The notes below the pieces were generated by a model. The model ran no database searches. It was not told the DNA's origin and saw nothing but the letters and a program-made list of their open reading frames with translations. 64,000 bases of DNA from Sciscionella sediminilitoris (GTDB taxonomy: Bacteria > Actinomycetota > Actinomycetes > Mycobacteriales > Pseudonocardiaceae): contig NZ_JALM01000067.1 in NCBI RefSeq assembly GCF_000737195.2, forward strand, positions 39,114-103,113, in the 5' to 3' direction. This document shows, one piece after another, positions 1-8,682 of this stretch (position 1 is the stretch's first letter; each line of letters opens with the position of its first letter). The position numbers were made by a program, and so were the translations under genes.

Positions 1-1
1 C

Positions 2-484
2 GCCCAGGACCTCGGCAACGCGCGCGACCTGCGCCGGCACCTGCACCACCAGGGCAAGCGCAAGGACACCTGGTCCGCGGACGGGGTGCTCGCCGTCTGC
101 GAGGCACTCGGCGCGGCCGAACAGGCACCGAGCCGTGAGGAACTCATCGCCGAAGGCTTCGCCGCGCAGCCGACCGGGAAGACCCCGTCCCGGGCCACCT
201 CGACCCTGCGTGCCCCCGCGCTGCGCACCCCCAAGCCCGCCGTGCTGACCAGCCCCGAACCACCACTGGCCGAGGCGGGTGAGGATCCGCCGACCCCGCC
301 GCACGGCATCGCGGCGATCGTGCAGGAGGAGGAAGAACCCGAGTACGAGGCGTTCCCGCAGCGCAGGCGCACCATCAGCACCAAGCGGTACCGCGGCTTC
401 ATCCCCGCGGTGATCGCCCTGGTCATCGCGGTGCTGCTCGGCCTGATGCTGGTGGAGTGGCTGCGTCAGGTGTTCCACCCGTAG
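2..484 (+). CDS. C-terminal part of an unknown protein with a C-terminal membrane anchor (cut by left edge)
   Basis: The reading frame is open from base 2 to the TAG at 482-484, so the true start lies left of the window. A GTG at 86 is only an internal candidate. The visible end has a basic His/Arg-rich stretch, a Pro/Thr/Ala-rich linker and an acidic patch (EEEEPEYE). After a basic RRR/KRYRG segment comes one hydrophobic helix (about [20 protein letters not shown]), and the chain ends seven residues later. This suggests a cytosolic domain tethered by a C-terminal transmembrane helix, with the basic side inside. I do not recognise the family. The last 62 bases overlap the 3' end of the convergent tetR-type gene. 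The reading frame is firm; the function is unknown. Confidence 0.6.
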   Translation, partial: AQDLGNARDLRRHLHHQGKRKDTWSADGVLAVCEALGAAEQAPSREELIAEGFAAQPTGKTPSRATSTLRAPALRTPKPAVLTSPEPPLAEAGEDPPTPPHGIAAIVQEEEEPEYEAFPQRRRTISTKRYRGFIPAVIALVIAVLLGLMLVEWLRQVFHP

Positions 485-1139
485 GGCCACCCGGCGCGGT
501 CAAGGGGGTCGCGCCGATCTCCACGGCAAGGGCCTCCGCCGCGAGGCGCAGATGTCCCTTCGCCCGCTGCCATCGAAGCTGGAGGCGCTGTTCGTCCGCG
601 TCGATGAACTCGGCGACGAGCAGCCCGCGAATGGTGTCCATGGCGGTGTAGACCCAGTGCCGAAAGCTGGTGTGTTCGGCGAAGGAGGGGAAGATCGCGC
701 TGCCGCGTTCCACGATGCTCGCGGTGACCGCGGGTTCGATCTGCTTGAGCTGCGCCCGCAGTTCCGGATCGGTGCGCGCGGCGGTCCACAGTTCCATGGT
801 CGCGGCGAACACCGGTCCCTGGTGCACCGACCACAGCAGGTCGAGCCCGGCATCGATCTTGTCCGGGGCCCGCCGCAATCGTTCGATCTGTTCGGCGTCG
901 AGCACGGAACGGCGCTCGGCGAGGTGCCGCACCGCCGCGATGACCAGTTCGGCCTTGGTGTGGAAGTGGTGGACCTGGGCGCCCCTCGTCACCCCGGCGC
1001 GATCGGCGACCCGGGTGGTCGTTGTCCCCGAATAGCCGTACTCGATGAGGCAGTCCACGGTCGCGTCGAGCAGTTTCCGCCGCATGGACGCGCTGCGTTC
1101 CTCCTGGGAACGGCGCTGCTTTCGCGGTTGCTCGGACAC
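423..1139 (-). CDS. TetR/AcrR family transcriptional regulator
   Basis: A 238-residue regulator. The N-terminal helix-turn-helix domain spans about residues 20-70 and contains [20 protein letters not shown], the classic TetR recognition region. A variable ligand-binding helical domain follows, ending in a Gly/Pro/Ala-rich tail. It is divergent from the Ddn-like oxidoreductase at 1215. A perfect 14-bp palindrome between them is a plausible operator for both genes. The ligand cannot be read from the sequence. The C-terminal tail overlaps the gene to its left by 62 bp, tail to tail, which is long for a convergent overlap and could mean the tail is poorly conserved. Family assignment is secure; the target is inferred from position only. 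Confidence 0.88.
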   Translation of the reverse strand: MSEQPRKQRRSQEERSASMRRKLLDATVDCLIEYGYSGTTTTRVADRAGVTRGAQVHHFHTKAELVIAAVRHLAERRSVLDAEQIERLRRAPDKIDAGLDLLWSVHQGPVFAATMELWTAARTDPELRAQLKQIEPAVTASIVERGSAIFPSFAEHTSFRHWVYTAMDTIRGLLVAEFIDADEQRLQLRWQRAKGHLRLAAEALAVEIGATPLTAPGGPTGGTPDAATPPASGRAAPR

Positions 1140-1161
1140 GGCCGGAGAATAACACTCACAT

Positions 1162-1175
1162 ACAGGCGTGCCTGT
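1162..1175. promoter_or_regulatory. Palindromic operator candidate between tetR-type gene and ddn-like gene
   Basis: The sequence ACAGGCGTGCCTGT consists of two perfect 6-bp arms around GT. It lies 22 bp before the tetR-type start and 39 bp before the oxidoreductase start. Size and position fit a TetR operator. Binding is inferred, not shown. Confidence 0.5.
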
Positions 1176-1214
1176 CTTTTGAGCGTGCCGCGCGCATCGG
1201 GTAGAGATGGGGAC

Positions 1215-1652
1215 ATGCCACTACAGGGAGAGTACGAGCCCAGCCCCTTCGAGCTGGCCCGCGAACAGGCCGAGGCATTCGAGCAGTCCGGTGGCCAAGA
1301 GGCCACGACCATGCACGACCTGCCGATCATCGTGCTCACCAGCAAGGGAGCCAAGACCGGCAAGCTGCGCAAGACCCCGCTGATGCGGGTGGAGCACGAG
1401 GGCAGCTACGCGGCGGTGGCCTCGCTCGGCGGCGCCCCGAAGCACCCGGTCTGGTACCACAACCTGAAGAAGGAACCGCACGTCGAGCTGCAGGACGGCG
1501 CGGTCAAGCGCGACTACACCGCCCGCGAGGTCAGCGGCGAGGAGCGGGACATCTGGTGGCGGCGCGCGGTCGAGGCCTTCCCGCAGTACGCCGAGTACCA
1601 GTCCAAAACCGACCGGGTGATCCCGGTTTTCGTGCTCGATCCGGTCAGCTGA
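1215..1652 (+). CDS. Deazaflavin (F420)-dependent nitroreductase/quinone reductase family protein (Ddn-like)
   Basis: A 145-residue protein of the F420H2-dependent quinone reductase family (DUF385/Ddn type), a split beta-barrel flavin fold. These enzymes use reduced F420 to reduce quinones, nitro compounds or other electrophiles at the membrane. Family hallmarks are visible: [20 protein letters not shown] binds the cofactor phosphates, followed by [20 protein letters not shown]. The ATG at 1215 was chosen because it gives the normal family length. The same frame is open further upstream, but only through the antisense of the regulator. F420 supply is supported by a CofC/FbiD gene at 35.6 kb. 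The last 8 bp overlap the convergent oxidoreductase. Regulation is probably by the divergent TetR protein. Substrate unknown. Confidence 0.85.
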   Translation: MPLQGEYEPSPFELAREQAEAFEQSGGQEATTMHDLPIIVLTSKGAKTGKLRKTPLMRVEHEGSYAAVASLGGAPKHPVWYHNLKKEPHVELQDGAVKRDYTAREVSGEERDIWWRRAVEAFPQYAEYQSKTDRVIPVFVLDPVS

Positions 1653-2586
1653 TCTCCAGCAGCACCTTGCCGAGTGCCGCCCGGTCGAGCAGTACCCGAT
1701 GCGCGTCGGCGGCCTCGGTGAGCGGGTAACCGGTGGTGCGCGGCCGCAGCATTCCCGATGCGGCGAGACGCAGCAGTTCGCGGCCGTGTTCGGCGTAGCG
1801 TTCCGGATCGGCGCGCACGTAGGGAGCCATCCCGAAGCCGCGCACGCACCGCATGCCCATCCGCAGCGGGGTCGCGTCCACGTAGCCGTCGGCCGCGCTG
1901 TAGCTGACCACCGTGCCGAACGGGCGCAGCGCGGCGACCGAACGGCCGAGCACCGCACCGCCCACCCCGTCCACGACCCGGTCGGCCACCTCCTCGGCGC
2001 CGAACTCCGCGTAGCCGAGCACCTCCGCGGCGCCCAGTTCGCGCAGGAAACCCGCCTTGGCCTTGTCCCCGGCCACGCCGAGTACCGATCCCGCGCCGAG
2101 CAGTCCGGCCAGCTGCACCGCGAGGTGCCCGACCCCGCCCGCCGCCCCGGTCACGGCGACCGTTTCGCCTTCCCGGATGCCCGCCGTGCGCAGTGCGCCG
2201 AGCGCGACCTGGCCGTTACGCACCAATGCGGCACCGGTCGCGAAGTCCACCGAATCTCCGAGCGCGATGCTGAAGGATTCCGCGGAGAGGGCGTAGTCGG
2301 CGTAGGCACCGGTGAACGCGACCGCGGCCACCCGGTCCCCCTCGGCGAATCCGGTCACCCCATCGCCGACCGCGACCACGGTGCCCGCGATGTCCCCGCC
2401 CGGTGCACAGGGCAGGTCCACCCCGCCGCCGTCCGGGCTTCCGCGCAACTGCCGCACGACGGGGGCACTCAACCCGGCGCAGGCGACCCGCACCAGTAAC
2501 TGTCCCTCCCCCGGCTCGGGAACCGGCGCCTCTTCGAGGCGCAGTACCTCCGGACCGCCGTATTCGGCGAAGCTCACCCTACGCAT
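1645..2586 (-). CDS. Quinone oxidoreductase / zinc-type alcohol dehydrogenase-like protein (MDR superfamily)
   Basis: A 313-residue medium-chain dehydrogenase/reductase of the NADPH:quinone oxidoreductase class. The N-terminal GroES-like half has [20 protein letters not shown]. The Rossmann half has [20 protein letters not shown], the AxGGVG NADPH-binding motif, from about residue 145. The structural zinc cysteines of true alcohol dehydrogenases are missing, which favours a zinc-free quinone reductase. The ATG lies 4 bp after the kinase stop, with GAGG upstream, so it is the last gene of the amino-sugar operon. No clear metabolic link to amino sugars is visible; it may be a hitchhiker. It ends 8 bp inside the convergent Ddn-like gene. 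Confidence 0.85.
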   Translation of the reverse strand: MRRVSFAEYGGPEVLRLEEAPVPEPGEGQLLVRVACAGLSAPVVRQLRGSPDGGGVDLPCAPGGDIAGTVVAVGDGVTGFAEGDRVAAVAFTGAYADYALSAESFSIALGDSVDFATGAALVRNGQVALGALRTAGIREGETVAVTGAAGGVGHLAVQLAGLLGAGSVLGVAGDKAKAGFLRELGAAEVLGYAEFGAEEVADRVVDGVGGAVLGRSVAALRPFGTVVSYSAADGYVDATPLRMGMRCVRGFGMAPYVRADPERYAEHGRELLRLAASGMLRPRTTGYPLTEAADAHRVLLDRAALGKVLLEIS

Positions 2587-2590
2587 TCGC

Positions 2591-3493
2591 TCATCCTCGC
2601 AGCTCCGTTCCCTTCGCGCAGGAGATTTCCCGCAATGCCAACCGGGCGGCGGCTTCCGCCCCGTCGCCCGCATGGTGCACCCGGGCCCAGTGCTGCCGGG
2701 CGAGCGCGTGCACCCGTTCGGCGAGCGGTCCGTTCCCGGTGAGCAGTCCCCCGGCGAGCACGAGTGGTTCGGTCTCGTGTTCCCGGACAAGGGCCGCGGT
2801 GGCGAGCAGCTGCGCGGCGGCCTCGTCGAGGATCGCGCACGCCTCGGGCACCGCGGGATCGAGCACGAGCGGGGCGAGCCGGGCCAGGCTGCCCGGAAGA
2901 TCGGCGTAGACCGCGGCATAGATGGCCTCGCGATCGCCCACGCCGAGCGCGTCGTACACCCGGCAGGCGAGCTCGTCCGGCCGGTCGGTGTCGAGCGCGT
3001 CCAGCGCGTGCTGCACGGCGCGGCGGCCGAGCCACACCCCGGAGCCGCGGTCGCCGAGCGCCCAGCCGTGCCCATCGGCGTACCGGACCGCGGCCCGGTT
3101 GCGGATCCGCCCGGCGATCGCCCCCGTTCCCGCGATGAGCGCGCAGCCGTCCGGTTCCCCGGTACCGGCGGCGAAAGCGAGCGCCACGTCCCCGATGTGC
3201 CGCGGCCTCGCGGTGATACCGATCCCGCGCAGCGCCGCGCCGATCGCCTCGAAGGTCCCGGCGAGCACGTGCCCGCCCGCCATGCCGAGCAGCACCGCGC
3301 GCACGTCCGCGCCCCGGTGCCCCTGCAGTGCGCGAGCGGCCGCCTCGGCGATCCGCGCCGCGCTAGCGGGCACCCCGGCGCTGACCGGGTTCGCCCCGGC
3401 CGCGGTCCCGGTGCCGCGCACCGCTCCCGAGTCGTCGAGCAGTGCGGCCCGCGTCCGGGTTCCGCCGATGTCCATGCCAAGCGCGAGCGGCAC
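2591..3493 (-). CDS. BadF/BadG/BcrA/BcrD-family sugar kinase, probable N-acetylglucosamine kinase
   Basis: A 300-residue ASKHA-fold kinase. It has the phosphate-1 motif MDIGGTRTRAALLD near the N-terminus, an AGTGAIAGRIR loop, GDRGSGVWLG and the adenosine motif VLAGGLL. This is the eukaryotic-type GlcNAc kinase/BcrAD group, not the ROK group, since the ROK zinc cysteines are absent. Role: ATP-dependent phosphorylation of imported N-acetylhexosamine in the cytosol. The GTG start overlaps the TAG of the permease gene by one base (TAGTG), indicating translational coupling to the importer. Choice between GlcNAc and another N-acetylhexosamine is open; the linked GH123-like enzyme makes GalNAc worth testing. 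Confidence 0.8.
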   Translation of the reverse strand: MPLALGMDIGGTRTRAALLDDSGAVRGTGTAAGANPVSAGVPASAARIAEAAARALQGHRGADVRAVLLGMAGGHVLAGTFEAIGAALRGIGITARPRHIGDVALAFAAGTGEPDGCALIAGTGAIAGRIRNRAAVRYADGHGWALGDRGSGVWLGRRAVQHALDALDTDRPDELACRVYDALGVGDREAIYAAVYADLPGSLARLAPLVLDPAVPEACAILDEAAAQLLATAALVREHETEPLVLAGGLLTGNGPLAERVHALARQHWARVHHAGDGAEAAARLALREISCAKGTELRG

Positions 3494-4419
3494 TATTTCA
3501 CCGCGCCCGCGGTGAGCCCGGCCTGAATGTGCCGTTGGAAGAGCACGTACACGATGATCATGGGCAGGATCGCCATGGAAAGCGCGGCGAACAGGGCAGG
3601 CCAGTCCGCGCGATAACTGGAACTGATCGCGATGTCCGCGATGCCCTGGGTGAGTACCCACTTGTCCTTGGCCTGACCGGAAAGCAGCACCAGGGGCAGC
3701 AGATACTGGTTCCACTGGCCGACCACGTTGAAGATGGTGATGCTGATCAGTCCCGGTTTGGCCATCGGCATCATCACCCGGAAGAACAGCCGGGTGTTCG
3801 AGCACCCGTCGATCACCGCGGCCTCGGCGACCGGGGTCGGCAGGGTGCGGAAGAACGCGGTGAGGAAGAAAACCGTGAACGGCAGCGAATAGGCGATGTA
3901 GACGAGGATGACCCCGCCGTAGGAATCGAGCCCGATGAACTGGCCGATGCCGGGAATCTGCCCGATATTGCGCACCACGAAGAACAGCGGGGTCAGCGCG
4001 AGGAACACCGGGAAGGCCAGCCCGGCCACGAACACGAAGTAGATGATCCTGCTGCCCCGGAAGGGATAGCGGGCCAGCACATAGGCGGCCATGGAACCGA
4101 GCACCATCGTGCCGACCGTGCCACAGGCGACCACCAGGATCGTGTTCAGGAAGAACCGGCCGATGTTCCCCTCGCTGAACGCGCGGGCCCAGTTGTCGGT
4201 GCGCAGCTGCCCGGGAATCGACCAGGCATTGGTGAACAGTTCGGTATTGGATTTGAACGAGGAAACGAAGATCCAGATGATCGGCACGACGATGAGCACG
4301 GCCCATACGAAGAGCACCACATGCGAGACACCGCCGAGAAAACCCGATGACTTGCGGGTGCTCACGTTCGCGGGTTCGATCTCGCCACGGCCGGTGCGCG
4401 CGGGTGCGTCGATACTCAT
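3493..4419 (-). CDS. Carbohydrate ABC transporter permease, NgcG-like
   Basis: A 308-residue inner-membrane permease of the MalG type with about six transmembrane helices. A long charged N-terminus (about 35 residues) precedes the first helix HVVLFVWAVLIVVPIIWIFV. The EAA loop that contacts the ATPase is clear: EAAVIDGCSNTRLFF followed by MMPMAKPGL. It pairs with the MalF-type permease 10 bp upstream and the lipoprotein before that. Order and gene content match the NgcEFG importer for GlcNAc and N,N'-diacetylchitobiose known from Streptomyces. No ATPase gene is in the operon, as expected when a shared MsiK-type ATPase is used. Substrate is inferred from context. Confidence 0.85.
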   Translation of the reverse strand: MSIDAPARTGRGEIEPANVSTRKSSGFLGGVSHVVLFVWAVLIVVPIIWIFVSSFKSNTELFTNAWSIPGQLRTDNWARAFSEGNIGRFFLNTILVVACGTVGTMVLGSMAAYVLARYPFRGSRIIYFVFVAGLAFPVFLALTPLFFVVRNIGQIPGIGQFIGLDSYGGVILVYIAYSLPFTVFFLTAFFRTLPTPVAEAAVIDGCSNTRLFFRVMMPMAKPGLISITIFNVVGQWNQYLLPLVLLSGQAKDKWVLTQGIADIAISSSYRADWPALFAALSMAILPMIIVYVLFQRHIQAGLTAGAVK

Positions 4420-4429
4420 GCCCTGCCTC

Positions 4430-5332
4430 CTAGAGTTCCACCCGCTCGCGCCTGGTCAGCCCGAAGACCACGCCCGCGAAGATCAGGATCACGAAGAACA
4501 GCACTACCCCCATCGCCGAGGCGTACCCGAATTTCGAGTACACGAAGGCATTGCGGTAGATCTCGGTGGACAGCACCTGGGTGGAGCCATCGGGCCCGCC
4601 CTGGTCGACGGTGAGCACCCAGACGATCGCGAACACGTCGAACGCGGCGATGCCCATGTAGACCCACGCGGTCTGCACCGTGTCCCACAGCAGCGGCAGC
4701 GTGATACGGAAGAACATCTGGATCCGGTTCGCCCCGTCGAGGCGCGCCGATTCGTAGATCTCCAGCGGCACATTGCCCATGGCGGCGCTGAACAACACCA
4801 CGTAGAACCCGACCTGCTGCCAGACCAGCACCCCGAGCACCGACCACAGGGCCAGGTCCGGACTGGTGAGGAAACCGATCGGCTGCGCGCCGAGCCCGAT
4901 CAGCGGGCCGTTGATCATGCCGCCGGTGTCGGTCTTGAGCACCGACTGGAACAGCACCGCGACGATCACCAGGGAGAGCACCTGCGGCAGGAAGATGATC
5001 ACCCGGTACACCTTCGAGCCGCCGACCCCGCCCATGCGCCCGCCCGAGGTGAGCAGGAAGGCGAAGAACATCCCGAGCCCGAGCACGATCAGCGGGCCGA
5101 GCACGAGCAGGACCGCGTTGTGCCCGATCGCGCGCCAGAACGTGGAATCGGCGAACAGTGCCTCGAAGTTGGCGAACCCGACGAAGTTCTGGGTCTGGCT
5201 GGCGCCGTGCCAGTCGGTGAACGCGATCTGGAACGCCTGAACGTACGGCGAGATCACGTACACCACGTAGATCAGCGCCGGCAGGGCGAGGAAACCGACG
5301 ATGAACAGGAATTTGCGCCGGGTGGCCAGCAT
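4430..5332 (-). CDS. Carbohydrate ABC transporter permease, NgcF-like
   Basis: A 300-residue MalF-type permease. The first helix is FLFIVGFLALPALIYVVYVI near residues 8-27, followed by a periplasmic loop with the usual QAFQIAFTDWHG and NFVGFANFEALF signatures of sugar permeases. The EAA loop reads ESARLDGANRIQMFFRITLP. It lies 13 bp after the binding-protein gene and 10 bp before the second permease, so the three are almost certainly one transcript. It forms the heterodimeric channel with the next gene product. Substrate specificity lies mainly in the binding protein. Confidence 0.86.
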   Translation of the reverse strand: MLATRRKFLFIVGFLALPALIYVVYVISPYVQAFQIAFTDWHGASQTQNFVGFANFEALFADSTFWRAIGHNAVLLVLGPLIVLGLGMFFAFLLTSGGRMGGVGGSKVYRVIIFLPQVLSLVIVAVLFQSVLKTDTGGMINGPLIGLGAQPIGFLTSPDLALWSVLGVLVWQQVGFYVVLFSAAMGNVPLEIYESARLDGANRIQMFFRITLPLLWDTVQTAWVYMGIAAFDVFAIVWVLTVDQGGPDGSTQVLSTEIYRNAFVYSKFGYASAMGVVLFFVILIFAGVVFGLTRRERVEL

Positions 5333-5345
5333 TCGCCTGCTCCGC

Positions 5346-6740
5346 TCAGCGGTGGTACTTCTTGACCGAGGGGTCCTTCTTGAGCTGATCGGCTTTCTGC
5401 TGCACCTGATCGCAGAACGCGTCCGGTGTCATGCGTCCGGCCATGAGCTCATTGGTCGCCGATTTCACCGCGTCGAAAAGCTGCTTGTACCAGTATTCGA
5501 AGCGCCAGGAAAAGGCGTTCTCCCCGGCGGCCGAGTGCATCTGCACCGTCGAGGCGAGCCCCGGGCTCTGTTTCTCCGGAATCGCGTCCTTGACCACGGT
5601 CATCGATGCGGTCATCGCCGAGTACCGGGTTGCCCCTTCCTTGGACAGCATGGCGCGCAGGTATTCCAGGCCACCACCCGGGTTCTTGGCCTTCGCCGGG
5701 ACCAGGAAGCCGCCGATGGGGATGGAGTGGATCGCGGTCTGCGGCAGCTTGTCCGAACCGGTGAGCGAGGGAATCGGGAACACGCCGTAGTCGAATCCGG
5801 GCGGAATGGATTTCTTCTGCTCGTTCTCGATCCAGGAACCACAGGGCAGCATCGCCACCTGACCGTTGTTCTGCTTGGTCTGCGATTCGGTGTGCGAAAT
5901 TCCCGCGGTCCCCTCCATGAGGTATTTCGCGCCGATCTCCTGCCAGGCGGCAGCGGCCTGTTTGATCGGCTCCGCCTTCCACGCCCCGTCCTCGAGATTG
6001 TCGATGTTCTTCATGACCTCGAGGCCACCGGTCTTGATCGCCATGGTCAGCATGGGTTCCATCTGGTACTGCGGATACTTCCCGGCATAGGTGTACGCGG
6101 CCATCCCGGAGCCCTTGATGGTCTGGCACAGCTTCACGAACTCGTCCCAGGTCTTCGGCACCTGCCAGCCACGCTCGCGGAACAGTTTCTGCGAATACCA
6201 GATCCCGTAGGAGTTCAGCGTGTACAGCACCTCGACGAATTTCCCGTTGTAGGTACCGAATTCCTTCGCCGAGGGATCGAGCAGATCGCCGACCTTCTTA
6301 CCGGGAACATCCCAGGCGGGCGCGTCCAGCAGCCGGGCGAGATCGGTGAGCTGGCCGTCCCCGCTCAGCGAACCCTCGTCCATCTTGTTGTCCCCGTCGT
6401 TGTCCACCACATCCGGTGGGGTTCCGCCGGCGAACTGCGGTTGCAGCACCTTGTTGATTTCCTTGGTGACCTGGATATCGACCTTGGCGCCCTTGTGTTT
6501 CCCCTCGAGCATCGGTTTGTGCACGCTCGTGGCGTATTCGGAGCCGTATCCGCCGTCGAAGATGTACACCTTGACCGGAGTGTCGACGGCCATGCCGAGC
6601 GGATTGTCCGGGGTGACCTTCCCGGTGACCGCGGTGTTCCCGCCACCGCCGCCACCGGTCGCGCAGCCACCGATGACCGGGACCGCGAGCAGCCCCGCCA
6701 GCGCACTACCCCTGATGAACGTCCGCCTGTCGAGGTTCAT
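5346..6740 (-). CDS. ngcE: Extracellular solute-binding lipoprotein, NgcE-like (N-acetylglucosamine/diacetylchitobiose type)
   Basis: A 464-residue sugar-binding protein. The start was set at the ATG at 6740 because AAAGGAG lies 7 bases upstream. The N-terminus then reads MNLDRRTFIRGSALAG, a twin-arginine signal, followed by a lipobox (VIGGC) with lipidated Cys at about residue 25, then a Gly-rich linker. This Tat-plus-lipobox arrangement and the internal motifs (KVYIFDGGYGSEYA, NDGDNKMDEG) match the NgcE group as I recall it. Role: captures amino sugars at the outer face of the membrane for the two downstream permeases. It is the second gene of the operon, 19 bp after the SIS gene. Confidence is high for ABC binding protein and moderate for the NgcE subfamily. 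Confidence 0.78.
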   Translation of the reverse strand: MNLDRRTFIRGSALAGLLAVPVIGGCATGGGGGGNTAVTGKVTPDNPLGMAVDTPVKVYIFDGGYGSEYATSVHKPMLEGKHKGAKVDIQVTKEINKVLQPQFAGGTPPDVVDNDGDNKMDEGSLSGDGQLTDLARLLDAPAWDVPGKKVGDLLDPSAKEFGTYNGKFVEVLYTLNSYGIWYSQKLFRERGWQVPKTWDEFVKLCQTIKGSGMAAYTYAGKYPQYQMEPMLTMAIKTGGLEVMKNIDNLEDGAWKAEPIKQAAAAWQEIGAKYLMEGTAGISHTESQTKQNNGQVAMLPCGSWIENEQKKSIPPGFDYGVFPIPSLTGSDKLPQTAIHSIPIGGFLVPAKAKNPGGGLEYLRAMLSKEGATRYSAMTASMTVVKDAIPEKQSPGLASTVQMHSAAGENAFSWRFEYWYKQLFDAVKSATNELMAGRMTPDAFCDQVQQKADQLKKDPSVKKYHR

Positions 6741-6759
6741 GGGTGATCTCCTTTGATCC

Positions 6760-7533
6760 CTATGCGCTGCGCCGAATTCTCCCGGCGTAACGCGCTTCGA
6801 GTGTCTTGTTGTGCTCGTCCCCATCCGGAATGTTCGCCGAGCGGTACACCGGGGCGGGCTCATCGCCGAGCTCGAAGGCGCGTACCACTTCCGCGATCGT
6901 CAGCTGCACGAGCAACGCCCCGGACATCGAGGAAATGGCACACACCGAACCACCGTCGGCCATGCGCAGAATCGCATCGCCGTACGGCGCCCCGTTGTCG
7001 AGTACGATGTCGGCGTAATCCCCCAGTTTGTTACCGCTCGGATGCCGAGACGGTACTCCCTCGGAATGCGCCCGCGAATTCACCGCGATCAGCGCGTGCC
7101 CGTTGTCCTTGACCAGCTTGGCCATTTCCACGATGCAGCCGTTGACCCCGGAATTCGAGGCGATCACGAAAAGATCATCCGGGTGCGGATCGGTGAGCGT
7201 GTACAACCGGTGCGCCACTTCCGGATCACGTTCGAGTTTCGCGTCGAACAGCACCTGCGCCGGTTCGCCGCCGAGCACCACCAGATCCCGCAGCGCCACC
7301 TTGTTCGTCGGCACCAGACCCCCGGCACGACCGGCGATCTCCATGGCCAGCCCCTCGGAATGCCCGGTACCGAAGGCCTGCACGATTCCCCCGGAACGCA
7401 GGGCATGGGTGATCATCGTGGCCGCCTCGGCGACCGCGCCGGCGTTCCGCTCGGCCACCTGGTCGAGCAATTCCCGCGCACGGGTGAGAAATACGCCCGC
7501 ACCGACCTCGCTTGCCCCTGCCGGTTGTCCCAT
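6760..7533 (-). CDS. SIS-domain sugar-phosphate protein (NagS-like GlcNAc-6-phosphate dehydratase candidate)
   Basis: A 257-residue single SIS-domain protein. Sugar-phosphate loops are visible at VQAFGTGHSEGLAMEIAGRA (about residues 52-71) and VIASNSGVNGCIVEMAKL. It is usually annotated only as a sugar isomerase domain protein (UPF0309). The Streptomyces relative NagS has, as I recall, been described as a dehydratase of GlcNAc-6-phosphate, so the same role fits here next to the importer and kinase. The start is preceded by AGGAGG. It is the first gene of the leftward operon. No nagA or nagB is in the window. Alternative: a MurQ-like etherase, less likely because it lacks the MurQ length and motifs. 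Reaction on GlcNAc-6-P versus GalNAc-6-P is undecided. Confidence 0.7.
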   Translation of the reverse strand: MGQPAGASEVGAGVFLTRARELLDQVAERNAGAVAEAATMITHALRSGGIVQAFGTGHSEGLAMEIAGRAGGLVPTNKVALRDLVVLGGEPAQVLFDAKLERDPEVAHRLYTLTDPHPDDLFVIASNSGVNGCIVEMAKLVKDNGHALIAVNSRAHSEGVPSRHPSGNKLGDYADIVLDNGAPYGDAILRMADGGSVCAISSMSGALLVQLTIAEVVRAFELGDEPAPVYRSANIPDGDEHNKTLEARYAGRIRRSA

Positions 7534-7580
7534 GGGCCGACCTCCTGTTGACGCCCCGTAATCGCAAATCCGGATGTGGT

Positions 7581-7749
7581 GAAGAATTTTTCGCCACGAC
7601 CGGACCGCTCGACGCGTCGTGTTAGGGATTGCTGGATACTGTGGAACTCCGGTGCCCGAATGTCAATAGGCCATACGGTCCGGGGTTCAGCGCTCGTTCA
7701 CCGCCCGTTCGTCCTATTGACGCCGAGTGGGTACTGCGCATAATTTTTC
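7581..7749. promoter_or_regulatory. Divergent promoter/operator region of the amino-sugar locus
   Basis: The 251 bp between the SIS gene and the rpiR-type gene contain two symmetric signals. A 9-bp perfect inverted repeat, GTCAATAGG at 7662-7670 and CCTATTGAC at 7713-7721, has centres 51 bp apart, about five helical turns. The near-palindrome GAAGAATTTTTC at 7581-7592 shares AATTTTTC with 7742-7749 near the regulator start. GAA/TTC-flanked AT-rich sites are typical for RpiR proteins. This is probably where the adjacent RpiR regulator acts on both operons. Confidence 0.45.
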
Positions 7750-7784
7750 TCTCCTCACCGTTCGCCACATCACGCGGAGTGCAC

Positions 7785-8678
7785 GTGGCACCACTTTCCA
7801 GCAACGAGCCGGGCGTCAGCGAACGACTGCGCGCGATCCTTCCCGCCCTCCCCGAAGTGCAGCGCGGGATAGCCGAACTCGTCCTCGAGGATCCGGCGGC
7901 CGCCTCGCGATTGACGATCGTGGAACTCGCCGATGCGTGCGCGGTCTCCACCGGGAGCATCACCCGGCTGTGCCGGGCACTCGGCCTTTCCGGATATTCC
8001 GAACTGCGTCTCGGACTCGCCTCGGACAGTGGGCGCTCGTATCAGGATTCGCTTGCGGCAACGATCGGCACCGATGTCAGCGCCGAAGACGATCTCGCGC
8101 AGATCGCCACGGTCGTCTCGGCGAATGTGGGGCACGCCGTCACGGAATCGGTTACCAAACTCAACCTCACCGATATCGACACGGCGGCGGGCCGGCTCAC
8201 TTCCGCGCGCCGGGTGCAGATTTTCGGTACCGGTGGTTCCGGGGTCATGGCCAATGATTTCCAGCAACGCGCCTACCGGATCGGGGTGCCCTGCTGGACG
8301 TGGAGCGACACCCATCTCGCCCTCTCCGCGGCCGCACTGCTCGGCAACCGCGATGTGCTGCTGGCGATTTCGCACAGCGGCCGCACCCGTGACGTGTACG
8401 ACGTGCTCACCGAGGCGGAGGACAAGGGCGCGTTCACCATCGCCGTCACCGATGACGCACAGTCCCCGATCGGTTCACAGGCCCGCCTCGTGCTCACCTC
8501 CAGCGTCGGGGATCTCGGCTATCACACCGAAGCCATCGCCGCACGGCATGCCCAGCTTGTCGTGCTCGACGTGCTCTACGTTGCGGTGGCCCAGCGAACC
8601 CAGCAGCAGACCCGCGCGGCGATAACGGCGACCGCAGCCGCGGTGAGTGGATACAAACGGCCCGGAAGATTGAGGTGA
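7785..8678 (+). CDS. MurR/RpiR family transcriptional regulator (HTH + SIS)
   Basis: A 297-residue regulator. The N-terminal HTH_6 domain (about residues 12-80) contains the conserved LTIVELADACAVSTGSITRL and RALGLSGYSELRLGLA. The SIS domain (about 125-260) has VQIFGTGGSGVMANDF and LLAISHSGRTRDVYDVLTEA, the sugar-phosphate-binding loops. It presumably senses a phosphorylated amino sugar made by the neighbouring kinase and controls both divergent operons. I chose GTG 7785 with GGAG five bases upstream; GTG 7779 is an alternative, and a longer open frame upstream lacks a ribosome site. The stop lies 4 bp before the GH123-like gene, so the two are co-transcribed. Confidence 0.85.
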   Translation: MAPLSSNEPGVSERLRAILPALPEVQRGIAELVLEDPAAASRLTIVELADACAVSTGSITRLCRALGLSGYSELRLGLASDSGRSYQDSLAATIGTDVSAEDDLAQIATVVSANVGHAVTESVTKLNLTDIDTAAGRLTSARRVQIFGTGGSGVMANDFQQRAYRIGVPCWTWSDTHLALSAAALLGNRDVLLAISHSGRTRDVYDVLTEAEDKGAFTIAVTDDAQSPIGSQARLVLTSSVGDLGYHTEAIAARHAQLVVLDVLYVAVAQRTQQQTRAAITATAAAVSGYKRPGRLR

Positions 8679-8682
8679 TCGC

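Noticed and set aside
552..1214. In-frame N-terminal extension of the Ddn-like gene back to 552.
   Set aside because: It is antisense to the tetR-type gene. The 145-residue form has the usual family length and start.
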